This document shows positions 9,191-17,495 of a DNA stretch of 64,000 nt, piece by piece. This stretch comes from Planctomycetota bacterium (GTDB lineage: Bacteria; Planctomycetota; Phycisphaerae; Sedimentisphaerales; Anaerobacaceae). Position 1 is the first letter of the stretch. Each line of letters starts with the position of its first letter. The position numbers and the translations under genes are program-made. The stretch is from the NCBI GenBank assembly GCA_019456145.1, contig VRUL01000014.1, positions 79,192-143,191 on the forward strand, written 5' to 3'. Below the pieces are notes generated by a model. That model was not told the origin of the DNA. It did not search any database and saw only the letters and a program-made list of their open reading frames with translations.

Positions 9191-10282
9191 TTATTCCATA
9201 TTTTCCGGCTTGTGCCGATGTGCTAATGCTCTTGCCATATAATCATCCAGCAGCTCTATTTCAAATTCTTTGATCATCTCTTGCACACTTATCTTCTGGT
9301 CTTGGCTGGATACTAACACCGGACCCAGGCGGCCGGGGTCGGTTATTTTAACTTTGGGCCCGTACTTAGCTTTGAGTTTTCTTAGCCGCCCCCAATTATA
9401 ATCCAGATGTGCCAGGGCACAATTCAGATTCACGGTCGTAACAACAAAATCAAAATAATTCGTGTTGGAGGCAACGACCTGACCTAAAGGATTGTAAATT
9501 TCTGAGGGTGTCGTTTTACCAGCGATAGCACCAACGAAATGGCTACGGCAGGAATATGCCCAATATGCCTGCATAAGTCCACCGTGATACATGGATGAAA
9601 ATATAATCAAATCCGGTCTGGCTTTAACGTACTTTAATCTTAATTCATCAAAATTCAGGTCGAAGCATATAGCAAACGCTACCCGGCCAAAGTCACACTC
9701 AATTATGGGTGCATCTCTGCCGCAAAGAATTCCGGCTACGGTCGTCTCCTCTATAACAACATGATTTTTATTGTAGATACCTGCTACCTTACCTTTTCTA
9801 TCAAGCATTACACTTGAGTTACGCCAAGTCCCGTCTTTGGCCTGGCGGGCCGCTGAATACACGATATAACAGTTATTTTCTTTTGCGGTTTTTGCAAAGA
9901 AATCCCGTATCTGATTCCTGCGAACTTTATAATACTCCAATCTCTTTTCGAGACTGAAACCAGACGGTCGATCACAGGCCTCGGGGACAACGATTAGATC
10001 GGGCCTATCAGGCAATACCTGCGCAAACTTGCTCCGCCAGTGCGCTATCATTTTATCAACTACTTTCTGTGGAGCCGTATTTGCGTTTACTGATAAAGGG
10101 CTCGGCCCAATCGTTGCTATCTTGACGAAGCCTTTTTTCCTGGCTTTCCTGGAGACGTCTATACGAATTTCATCCGTCTTCTTGGCGTAAAGGATATTAC
10201 CCTGACACAGAACCAGCCAGGATAAAATAATCGCTGAAAACATTTTAACCGGTAACTTTAGACTCAATATCGACTGCCTCAT
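9191..10282 (-). CDS. exported carbon-nitrogen hydrolase (nitrilase superfamily)
   Basis: About 363 residues with a signal peptide (SAIILSWLVLCQG) and a nitrilase-superfamily domain. The catalytic triad is visible in order: Glu in LIVVPEACDRPSG, Lys in GIYNKNHVVI and Cys in VAFAICFDLNFDEL. Members hydrolyse amides, nitriles or N-carbamoyl compounds; substrate unknown here. I place the start at 10282, with AGGAG upstream, and not at the earlier ATG (10312), because the signal peptide then begins normally. It is followed after ten bases by the Gfo/Idh/MocA gene, and 15 bases separate it from the beta-helix gene behind it, so all three minus-strand genes look like one operon. Confidence 0.8.
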   Translation of the reverse strand: MRQSILSLKLPVKMFSAIILSWLVLCQGNILYAKKTDEIRIDVSRKARKKGFVKIATIGPSPLSVNANTAPQKVVDKMIAHWRSKFAQVLPDRPDLIVVPEACDRPSGFSLEKRLEYYKVRRNQIRDFFAKTAKENNCYIVYSAARQAKDGTWRNSSVMLDRKGKVAGIYNKNHVVIEETTVAGILCGRDAPIIECDFGRVAFAICFDLNFDELRLKYVKARPDLIIFSSMYHGGLMQAYWAYSCRSHFVGAIAGKTTPSEIYNPLGQVVASNTNYFDFVVTTVNLNCALAHLDYNWGRLRKLKAKYGPKVKITDPGRLGPVLVSSQDQKISVQEMIKEFEIELLDDYMARALAHRHKPENME

Positions 10283-10327
10283 TTCTATTCTCCTACACAC
10301 GTAAACGAACAAATACTTACTTAGAGC

Positions 10328-11680
10328 CTATTTTTGTTTCGAAGCCCGCCGGTCGTCGATTTTGGTTTTTGCCTCTATCTTATTGCCCTCCAGGACGACT
10401 TTGCCGACATGCTCTTCGATACGAATCCCTATATTCTGAGTCAGTGAGTCTTTTCCTCTTGTATCACGTATGATGTTATTTCTGAACACAAGATCGTTGG
10501 TATAACCCCGAATGCGAATCCCTGCTGCCGCGTCACCGATTCCGTTATTTTCTATGATATTTTCTTCGATGCGATTTCGATGGGCAGCCATTCCAGGAGT
10601 TTCATTGCGGAAGAAAATCCCGTTCAGATGGTTCAAACGGACAAGATTTCTACGCAGCAGATTGTCGGAATCTTTGTGTCCGATGGAAATACCGAACCGC
10701 CCATTGCTTTCCAGGACATTGTCCTCAAACAGTCCGTGCCGAACCCGCCAGCACAAAAACAGCCCGTCTGTTCCATTCCGGCGTGCAATACAATTACGCA
10801 CAACCGGACGCTGTGACCCACTCCCAGGATGAATCCCTAAAGAAGCGTTATCTTCGCAAATGCAATCAATCACAGTGACATCATTGGACTGCTGAAAGCT
10901 GATTCCATCTCCGTTGTAGTTACGAACCAGGCAGTTTCGAATGACCGTCCCAAAAGCACGGTAAAGAAAAATTCCCGCACCTCTGCATCCATTTAAGTGA
11001 ACATTGGATTTTTTATTGCCGTCGATAACGAGGTTTTCAATTCGTACCCCTTCAACGTTATACGCGCTGACAACAGGAAATACCGTCACTGCCTTGGCCT
11101 TATTGTGCACCATGCAGTCGGCCATTAATGGATTATCGATAGAAAACGTGTTTCCATTGCGTCCGGTGATACGTGCGACGGTGGTATGAAATCCCCCCGC
11201 ACGGTCGTCCCAGACAGCCACACCATACCCGACAGCAAATCCGGCCGGATCCTCTACCGTAACCTGCTGCTCGCCATAATCGCCGTCGAGAGCCAGAGCA
11301 GATACAACACCATCTGCCTTGCGCAAAACTGTTTTGCCTTTTGTGCCCCGGACGGTAACGTTCGAGCGTAGATGCAGTGAGTCGTACATGATAAACTCAC
11401 CCTGGCCGATTTCCACGACACCACCTCCCAGCCCGGCAATGTAATCGACCGCCGCCTGCAACACGCGATTGTCGCCTCCGACCAGGTCCGCGTTTTTGGT
11501 TCCGACGGTGACGCTCGGCAATTCCTTCATTGCCGAGTGCATAATTTGGGGCAGTTGTCGTTCTTCGCGTTTCGGTGATAAATCCTGTTGAACTCCTGAA
11601 CCAAGGGTTATGTCCGCAGCATTAACAACCATAGCAGCAGCAAACAGTGAAATAAGAATTATTCTTTGTCGAGTAGACAT
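10328..11680 (-). CDS. exported right-handed beta-helix protein (pectate-lyase-like)
   Basis: A 450-residue protein with a signal peptide (LISLFAAAMVVNAA). After ~60 residues it has the opening typical of pectate-lyase superfamily 3 proteins (DNRVLQAAVDYIAGLGGG and GGVVEIGQGEF), then ~22-residue beta-helix coils (for example VRIENLVIDGN, VIRNCLVRNYN, NDVTVIDCICEDN). Such proteins are polysaccharide lyases, glycosidases or epimerases acting outside the cytoplasm; catalytic residues cannot be assigned by eye. GGAGG lies just before the start. It is the first gene of the probable minus-strand operon leading to the nitrilase and oxidoreductase genes. Confidence 0.75.
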   Translation of the reverse strand: MSTRQRIILISLFAAAMVVNAADITLGSGVQQDLSPKREERQLPQIMHSAMKELPSVTVGTKNADLVGGDNRVLQAAVDYIAGLGGGVVEIGQGEFIMYDSLHLRSNVTVRGTKGKTVLRKADGVVSALALDGDYGEQQVTVEDPAGFAVGYGVAVWDDRAGGFHTTVARITGRNGNTFSIDNPLMADCMVHNKAKAVTVFPVVSAYNVEGVRIENLVIDGNKKSNVHLNGCRGAGIFLYRAFGTVIRNCLVRNYNGDGISFQQSNDVTVIDCICEDNASLGIHPGSGSQRPVVRNCIARRNGTDGLFLCWRVRHGLFEDNVLESNGRFGISIGHKDSDNLLRRNLVRLNHLNGIFFRNETPGMAAHRNRIEENIIENNGIGDAAAGIRIRGYTNDLVFRNNIIRDTRGKDSLTQNIGIRIEEHVGKVVLEGNKIEAKTKIDDRRASKQK

Positions 11681-11831
11681 AATATGGTTCCTCCATATCT
11701 GTTAATTGCTGTATGTTGACGTATGAAATTATGAACTTTGAGTAAAGATTAACCTATCAAAAGGAAAATGTCAATACAAATCGCAACAAACGAATTGGAC
11801 AGCTTCTGTTTTACTCTTTGACGCCGGACGA

Positions 11832-11945
11832 CTACGATTTCTTACTGTTTTGCCCCAGCCTCCGTCCTACCTCCCGCAGGGTATTTACATCCTGCCCGTC
11901 AATCGAGCCGTCAGGAAGCGGTGCGATGTTCAACAGCAGATTCGC
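11832..11945 (-). pseudogene. C-terminal remnant of an alpha-L-fucosidase gene
   Basis: In a frame different from that of the BlaR1-like gene, the minus strand reads ANLLLNIAPLPDGSIDGQ and continues DVNTLREVGRRLGQ before stopping at 11832. This is the end of the catalytic domain of GH29 alpha-L-fucosidases, which carry LLLNIGPxPDG and then a helix ending the barrel. A stop codon three codons upstream shows the rest of the gene is missing, so only about 38 codons survive. The end of the BlaR1 gene overlaps it out of frame. Confidence 0.65.
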
Positions 11946-14900
11946 TGATTATGAGTTTAACCTGTTTCCTTGCAGGAACAGATATTTCCCCCTTAGCTTC
12001 TTCAATCTTCTCCCGGTTTTTATACCAATCATCAGTTATCGGATCGCGGATATAAAGTGTACCCACAGAAAACGTGCCTGGGAAATGCAAGGCTCGTTTT
12101 TTCCCCTCGACCTGCACATCGGTTTTTTGCTCCACATCGGAGTCCGCCGGCAAAATCTCTATCTCAACCGGATTGCTGGTCACCTGGAGCGAATCACCCC
12201 TTTCGCCCTTGGCCGGCCGGACGGCCAGCGTGATCTTGACCGCATGCTTGCCCGGCTGCAGCTCGAATGGATGGTCCTTGAACTTCAAGCGACGATCTAC
12301 CTTGAAAAAGATATTCCGGTGTTCCTGACCGGGCTTGAGATCGTACAATCTGACCCGACTGCGTATTGACGGAAGGTCAAATATTCGTCCATCGACGTGG
12401 ATTTTCACGGCCTCGTACGCGAGGGCAAATTTGAAATGCCGCTTACCGGTGTTGCGGACGTCGATCTTCCAGGTAATCGTCTCATCCACGTTCCACCGGG
12501 CTCGGTTGCTCCGCAGGCGGACCTGGACGCCCTCAACCGCCTCGCCCCAACCACTTTCCCCCTCAACCTGCACATCGGGTTTTTCAACTTCGACTTGCGA
12601 ATTGGTTTTCTCCTCCGGATAGATAGATTCAAATTCCTCTTCGGTATAAACACGAATGAAGTGGCCGTCTATTATGTATTTATGTGTGCCGAGAATTGCT
12701 TGCAGCGCCTCTTCAAACGTTACGTTATAGAGTTCGTTTACTGGAACTTGACCGGCTACTTTGTCTGACAGGATAATATTTTTCTTGTATGCTTTGCCTA
12801 AAAACCGTAATGCTTCTCTTATGGACATTCCCTCCTTAAACGTAACAAGCTGATGGCGTTTTGAATCACCGCCGGAATTATTGGAAGCGGCCTTTTCAAC
12901 TTCAACCTGCACATCGGTCTTGAAATTCGGCTTGAGAGAGACGTTTTTGAAGGTGACCCATTCAACTGCATCGTTAGATTGATCAGTTTCATATCTATAA
13001 TTACGTTTCCAATCACCAAAACAAACACCGATTCTAATATCACAATTAACTATTTCTTCATCAAAAGCTGCACCAAGCCATACTATTTTTTCATCCAGCG
13101 ACCCGTCTAAATATTTTATATTTTCTTTCCCATTCTTCTTGCTGGTACTGAATAAAGCTCCGCCGTTAGTTGTTTTGGCATTTAATGGAATTACCATAGC
13201 ATCGATGTCCCTGCCTGCCATGCCACTGTATTTGACTGCGAATTTATATCCTTTTTCGCCATCTTTGGGAAAAGCCCTTCCAAAATCATCATCATATGGA
13301 GAGTTTTTTAGCAAACTCCCATCAGGTCGCCACCATTGTTTACCTTCGCTGGGATGATCACAAACCCCCACCAACTCAACCGTCACACCCTCAACCGTTA
13401 CACCAATAGCCAACGTTTTTTTGAATTTAGAGAGTTCTTTTTGATTTCTCTTTTCCTTTATCTCAACCTGCACAGCGGATTTTTGGCCAGATTTGACATT
13501 CGCATAAACTTTTGGGAAATCCCCTCTCATGAGATACTTACCGCTTCTGAGACCGCCAATATTGAACGTCCCGTCCTGTTTTGAAGTACATACGAACCTT
13601 TCAAAAAAGAACGGTGAAAAAGCCGGCACGACCGCTAGTTTAACTCCTGCTACCCCTTCACCACTCTTACTATCGATAACCTTTCCTTCAATTCTTCCCT
13701 CAGCAGTCAATTCAACTCTAATATCCGTTTGCCCGGCTATAAACTCCGCTCCCTCATATCCAGCCGAGAGATTCTCCGGTTTGTGCGTATAAATAGTACT
13801 AAATCCTGCAGCCGATACAACAAAGTCAGCCCTTATATCCTCAGGAATATTATTAAACTCGAATTGCCCCTCTCTATCTGTCCTGACTGTCAGCCATGGC
13901 AAAGGTCCAAGTCCGGGCAGCCACCTTGTTTTTTCATTTTCAGAAGTTTTCTTCTTAAAAAGCACTGCTCGAACATCCGCATTGGCAATCCCTTCAGCGT
14001 TCTCATCGGCTATAAATCCTGCCAGTTTTACCGGCTTACCTAATGTAATCGTAACCTGCTGAGCACCATAAAGAGGCCATTCGGCCCATCCTAAGGCAAA
14101 ACCTTTCTTTTGAGCCACCACTACTCCACCCATACTCCGACTTTTTTTCACTGAGGGTGTGGCTTTGAATAAGAATTCTCCATCTGCTTTCGTAGCCGCT
14201 TCTTCAACGAGTCGCAAATTAAGGCTACCCGCCATATCAAAGAACATCTCATACGCTGCTACTTTAGCCCCGCCCAAAAGACTGCCATCGACGTCAATTA
14301 CTTTGCCCCCACATGTTGTCGGTGGATATTTGCCTGAGACAAACGTGCTTGAATCTCTCAGCTTCGGTGAAAATTTAAGTTGGTACATCCCAGGCTGATT
14401 CAAATCAATTGGGAACTTTACACGATCTAATGGGATATAACAGCCGCTATTTGGATCCCTGCGTGCTCTTGTATATGACAATGAGTATTTGTCAGGAGAT
14501 AAAATGATGCGGTTGTCTTTAACATCATTCCATATGATTATACTCCCCACTCTCTTGCCCTGTTTAGAAGTGATTTCAAACTCTATCCTCTCCTTTTTCC
14601 AGCTCTCGTCATACTCATTAGTGGGTTTGGGTATTGCTCGCAACTCTGCCAGATTTCTTGCCATACCACCACGCCAAACTTTAATCCCGTCCGGTCGAAT
14701 ACCACTATCGTAATCCAGCTTCCACCCCGCTGGCAATCCTTCTCCCACAAGCTGCATACAGGTGTTGCCTTTCGGCTTCGAAGTCAGGGCCAGGGTTGTT
14801 GGGATAACAAGGGCCGCTAAGAACAGAACTGTAATAACACCTGCCAACCAGAATGGGCAGTTTCGTTGGGTAGGTTTCAGACCTAATATATGGCGTACTC

Positions 14901-15870
14901 GGCCCAGCGTTGGCTTGTTGTCCTGGCCTAATCCTGCTGCAAGGATAGGCTGCTTTGCCATAAATCTGTCTCGGCCAACGCTTTCCAAAGTTGAGGCATA
15001 GGTCAAACGCCGGCCGGTAGCCTTAACAGCCAATTCATCGCAGCATAATTCGCGTTCCCTCCGCAAACAAATGGACAACCACCAAACGGCCGGATGATAA
15101 AACAGCAGTGTTTCAGTTACTCGCTGGGCCAGATTGACCCACAGATCAAGCCTGCGAATATGGGCTAATTCATGGGCTATCACCGCTTCGAGCATCTCCG
15201 GCTGCATCTGAGTTACCATCGCGGCAGGCAGCAGAACCATCGGCCGTAAGTAGCCTACAGCCATTGCCTGCAAAACAGTCGGCGATATGAACACCCGCGA
15301 AAACCCCCGCATACTCAGTCTTTCACTTAGCGAAGCAATACGCTGGGCTAATCTTTCCGGCAGTGGTTGTAAATGATGACGCCAGCGATATATGCCGACA
15401 AATCCCATAAGTAATCGCACACTCAGCACGACAACTCCAACCATCCATATCACCAAAACCCATGGCATCGATACATTCAGCCAGTCAGATATTCTCCGGC
15501 TCAACGGAATCGAATTTGCCAATGTCGTTATGCCGGGACTGGAAGTCTCAGCTTCCGGCAAAATATCACCTGCAGGTAAAGCAGTGTAGGTGGAAGTTGC
15601 AATGGCCTCGGCTGATTCTGCTCCTGTCACAAGTTCGGTGTTTGGACTTATGGGAATATCAATAGCTGTGAAAGTTACTACAGGACAAATGATCATGGCT
15701 ATAAAAGCCAGAAGATAAGCCCCATAGCGAGCATTGCCGTGCTTTAGTTTGAACACTCTAACAAACACACCAGCCAGAACCGCTACAGCCAGACCTTGCC
15801 AGAGAAAGTGCACCAACGTCAGGCCAAGCCGTTGCCAGAGGGGCTGAGAAAGAAATTCAACGATTGACAT
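11911..15870 (-). CDS. BlaR1/MecR1-type M56 peptidase sensor with large multidomain C-terminus
   Basis: A 1319-residue membrane protein. Residues ~1-360 form the M56 peptidase part: hydrophobic helices, the zinc motif HELAHIRRLD (around residue 233) and CCDELAVKATGR, then a helix near 345-365. In BlaR1 the peptidase cleaves the partner repressor BlaI after a signal from outside. In place of a penicillin-binding domain there are carboxypeptidase-regulatory-like beta-sandwich segments (GKVIDVDGSLLGGAKV, GKVIDSKSGEGVAGVKL), a segment like the secretin/TonB short N-terminal (STN) domain (ALRFLGKAYKKNIILSDKV) and a beta-sandwich near the end. Short VQVE linkers recur between modules. It starts one base inside the blaI-like stop codon (TAATG). 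The last ~12 codons run out of frame over the fucosidase remnant, so the native C-terminus may be lost. Confidence 0.8.
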   Translation of the reverse strand: MSIVEFLSQPLWQRLGLTLVHFLWQGLAVAVLAGVFVRVFKLKHGNARYGAYLLAFIAMIICPVVTFTAIDIPISPNTELVTGAESAEAIATSTYTALPAGDILPEAETSSPGITTLANSIPLSRRISDWLNVSMPWVLVIWMVGVVVLSVRLLMGFVGIYRWRHHLQPLPERLAQRIASLSERLSMRGFSRVFISPTVLQAMAVGYLRPMVLLPAAMVTQMQPEMLEAVIAHELAHIRRLDLWVNLAQRVTETLLFYHPAVWWLSICLRRERELCCDELAVKATGRRLTYASTLESVGRDRFMAKQPILAAGLGQDNKPTLGRVRHILGLKPTQRNCPFWLAGVITVLFLAALVIPTTLALTSKPKGNTCMQLVGEGLPAGWKLDYDSGIRPDGIKVWRGGMARNLAELRAIPKPTNEYDESWKKERIEFEITSKQGKRVGSIIIWNDVKDNRIILSPDKYSLSYTRARRDPNSGCYIPLDRVKFPIDLNQPGMYQLKFSPKLRDSSTFVSGKYPPTTCGGKVIDVDGSLLGGAKVAAYEMFFDMAGSLNLRLVEEAATKADGEFLFKATPSVKKSRSMGGVVVAQKKGFALGWAEWPLYGAQQVTITLGKPVKLAGFIADENAEGIANADVRAVLFKKKTSENEKTRWLPGLGPLPWLTVRTDREGQFEFNNIPEDIRADFVVSAAGFSTIYTHKPENLSAGYEGAEFIAGQTDIRVELTAEGRIEGKVIDSKSGEGVAGVKLAVVPAFSPFFFERFVCTSKQDGTFNIGGLRSGKYLMRGDFPKVYANVKSGQKSAVQVEIKEKRNQKELSKFKKTLAIGVTVEGVTVELVGVCDHPSEGKQWWRPDGSLLKNSPYDDDFGRAFPKDGEKGYKFAVKYSGMAGRDIDAMVIPLNAKTTNGGALFSTSKKNGKENIKYLDGSLDEKIVWLGAAFDEEIVNCDIRIGVCFGDWKRNYRYETDQSNDAVEWVTFKNVSLKPNFKTDVQVEVEKAASNNSGGDSKRHQLVTFKEGMSIREALRFLGKAYKKNIILSDKVAGQVPVNELYNVTFEEALQAILGTHKYIIDGHFIRVYTEEEFESIYPEEKTNSQVEVEKPDVQVEGESGWGEAVEGVQVRLRSNRARWNVDETITWKIDVRNTGKRHFKFALAYEAVKIHVDGRIFDLPSIRSRVRLYDLKPGQEHRNIFFKVDRRLKFKDHPFELQPGKHAVKITLAVRPAKGERGDSLQVTSNPVEIEILPADSDVEQKTDVQVEGKKRALHFPGTFSVGTLYIRDPITDDWYKNREKIEEAKGEISVPARKQVKLIISESAVEHRTAS

Positions 15871-16265
15871 TATGCACCACCTTTCTTTCGAGTAAACCTG
15901 GTAATGGTTTTGTGGATTTCGTCCAGTTCTTCGCTGTTTGGCTCGGCCTGCTCAAGCAGATGTGCTACCAGGGCATTTGCAGAGCCGTCAAAGGCTCGAT
16001 TTAGTAAGTCACTGAGCATACTGGACTGAGTTTTGTCCCGCGAGACTTTCGCCGAATAGATAAATGCTCGTCCTTTGGGCTTTTGATTAAGCAGGCCTTT
16101 CTCGGCCATAACGTTCAAGAGGCTCATAACTGAGGTATAAGCCCTGGGCCGTTTAGGCTTAAGCAAATTCATGACCTCTCTAACTGTGCATGGCCCATCT
16201 TCCCAGATAATCTGTAGAACTTCTAACTCCGCAGGGGTCGGGTTTTTGTGACGTGGTCTTGCCAT
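15870..16265 (-). CDS. BlaI/MecI-type transcriptional repressor
   Basis: A 131-residue protein of the penicillinase repressor family: an N-terminal winged helix (PTPAELEVLQIIWEDGPCTV, then SVMSLLNVMAEKGLL, then RAFIYSAKVSRD) and a C-terminal dimerisation helix region with LLEQAEPNSEELDEI. In the well-known systems it represses its own operon and is destroyed by the BlaR1 peptidase. Here the sensor gene follows with a one-base overlap, so the pair is translationally coupled. The partner's sensor region does not look like a beta-lactam receptor, so the signal is unknown. A promoter and repeated CTACGGGTT words lie upstream. Confidence 0.9.
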   Translation of the reverse strand: MARPRHKNPTPAELEVLQIIWEDGPCTVREVMNLLKPKRPRAYTSVMSLLNVMAEKGLLNQKPKGRAFIYSAKVSRDKTQSSMLSDLLNRAFDGSANALVAHLLEQAEPNSEELDEIHKTITRFTRKKGGA

Positions 16266-16329
16266 TAAACTACTCTCCTATTGAACTTTTCGAAAAACAT
16301 TCCCTTGGTCAATTTACCAATTCGAACAC

Positions 16330-16373
16330 AAACTACTGCATAACCCGTAGTCTGTCAACGGTAAAACCCGTAG
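16330..16373 (-). promoter_or_regulatory. candidate promoter and operator of the blaI-blaR1 pair
   Basis: On the minus strand TTGACA (16353-16358) is followed after 17 bases by TAGTTT (16330-16335). CTACGGGTT occurs twice on the minus strand (plus-strand positions 16342-16350 and 16365-16373), and CTAC/GTAG half-sites with a ten-base gap lie at 16333-16350 over the spacer and -10. BlaI-type repressors bind dyads overlapping promoters, so these are the likely operator sites. Confidence 0.45.
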
Positions 16374-16375
16374 AT

Positions 16376-16837
16376 AATAAAAAATATTAAAATTATTTTT
16401 GTCGATGCCAATACCAAGGGAGATGGTTGCGGTGCGCATCCGGGTATTTATATAGCATCAATAAGATATGAAAAGGAATAGATTTACAGCAGTATCGGAA
16501 AAAAGCTATGTAGAAAGGGGGTGAAAAGACCCGGCCGCTTCCGAGAGAAGTGAATTGCCTCAGTTGTGGTGGTAAGAAAGGCCTGAAAAACTCGGCCGTG
16601 ACCAATTACACAACGGCGAAACTGATCCTTAACGAGCACGTCCGCAACTGCGTTATCAAATCCGTCGGCCCTGTGGAGGACCATGGAAGACAGAATACCA
16701 TCATCAAAATTGAACCTGGGACGACGGCTGATTAGAAACATGTTAGTGTTCCATCTTATGCACGATTTCATTTATTCTTGATCTCCACATAATACAGGCT
16801 GTACTGTACGGGGTGCAAAAAAAGAGGTGAAATTCAC
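16376..16837. other. region without an assignable gene
   Basis: Short open frames exist on both strands (16550-16735 plus, from a GTG; 16484-16771 minus), but neither is recognised. The plus frame begins with a CLSCGG Cys pair and contains LILNEHVRNCV. Neither has a convincing ribosome site. This could be a decayed gene. At 16793-16808 the words TACAG and CTGTA recur, resembling the operator-like sequence nearer the next gene. Confidence 0.35.
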
Positions 16838-16872
16838 TTGCATATAATACACCTGTACAATATACTATACAG
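16838..16872 (+). promoter_or_regulatory. promoter with overlapping dyad upstream of the XRE-cupin regulator
   Basis: TTGCAT (16838-16843) and TATACT (16861-16866) are 17 bases apart, a good sigma-70-type pair. The near-palindrome CTGTA-N10-TACAG (16853-16872) covers the -10 element, and related TACAG/CTGTA words lie at 16793-16808. This arrangement fits autoregulation by the regulator encoded directly downstream. Confidence 0.5.
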
Positions 16873-16919
16873 ATGTTCAGTTTCGTTTTCAAATGCTCCC
16901 GGTAGAAAAGGGTATCGAA

Positions 16920-17483
16920 ATGGCTGATACAATAACCACCGGCGACGACCTGGGGCAGAGAATAGCAATCCTCAGGAAACGCTACAGGCTGTCCATACGA
17001 AAGCTCGCGAAGATAGCAAAGGTAACGCCCGGGATAATCTCCTCGATTGAGCGTGGCAAGACCTCGCCGAGTATAGCAACGCTCCAGAAGATCCTCTCGG
17101 CGCTGGATTCCGACCTGGCCACCTTTTTTTCCGGAAACGAAGCAGCACAGCAGATACCGGTCCTGCTGCGCGAACGCATGCGTGTTGTCAGTGATCGGGA
17201 GCGAAGCTATACGATAGTGTTCCCCAGGCGTGAGAACATCGCAGTAGAGATGTTGGACGAACAGCTATCGCCTTCCCGTCGACGTCCGCCGTACGAAACG
17301 CTCAAGTGCGACGTTGCGGGATACATCTTCTCGGGCGAGCTTGTTCTCGAAATCAAAGGCAAGAAGAAGAGGGTATTGCGGCCTGGCGACGCATTTTATG
17401 TAACCAAAGGACAAGAACATCGAGGCTACGCCTTCGATGAGCCGGTACGACTGATTACGGTCTATTCGCCGGCGAGGTATTAG
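16920..17483 (+). CDS. XRE-family HTH regulator with cupin domain
   Basis: About 187 residues. Residues ~10-70 form an XRE helix-turn-helix (DLGQRIAILRKRYRLSIRKL, then TPGIISSIERGKTSPSIATL). The C-terminal part is a cupin_2 barrel (AGYIFSGELVLEIKGKKKRV and LRPGDAFYVTKGQEHRGYA). Such HTH-cupin proteins usually sense a small metabolite in the cupin and control nearby catabolic genes. I prefer the start at 16920 over the in-frame ATG at 16893, because an AAAAGGG sequence precedes it. The DegT gene starts 12 bases downstream, so the regulator is probably the first gene of the sugar operon to 23176. Confidence 0.8.
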   Translation: MADTITTGDDLGQRIAILRKRYRLSIRKLAKIAKVTPGIISSIERGKTSPSIATLQKILSALDSDLATFFSGNEAAQQIPVLLRERMRVVSDRERSYTIVFPRRENIAVEMLDEQLSPSRRRPPYETLKCDVAGYIFSGELVLEIKGKKKRVLRPGDAFYVTKGQEHRGYAFDEPVRLITVYSPARY

Positions 17484-17495
17484 GAGACCATAAAG

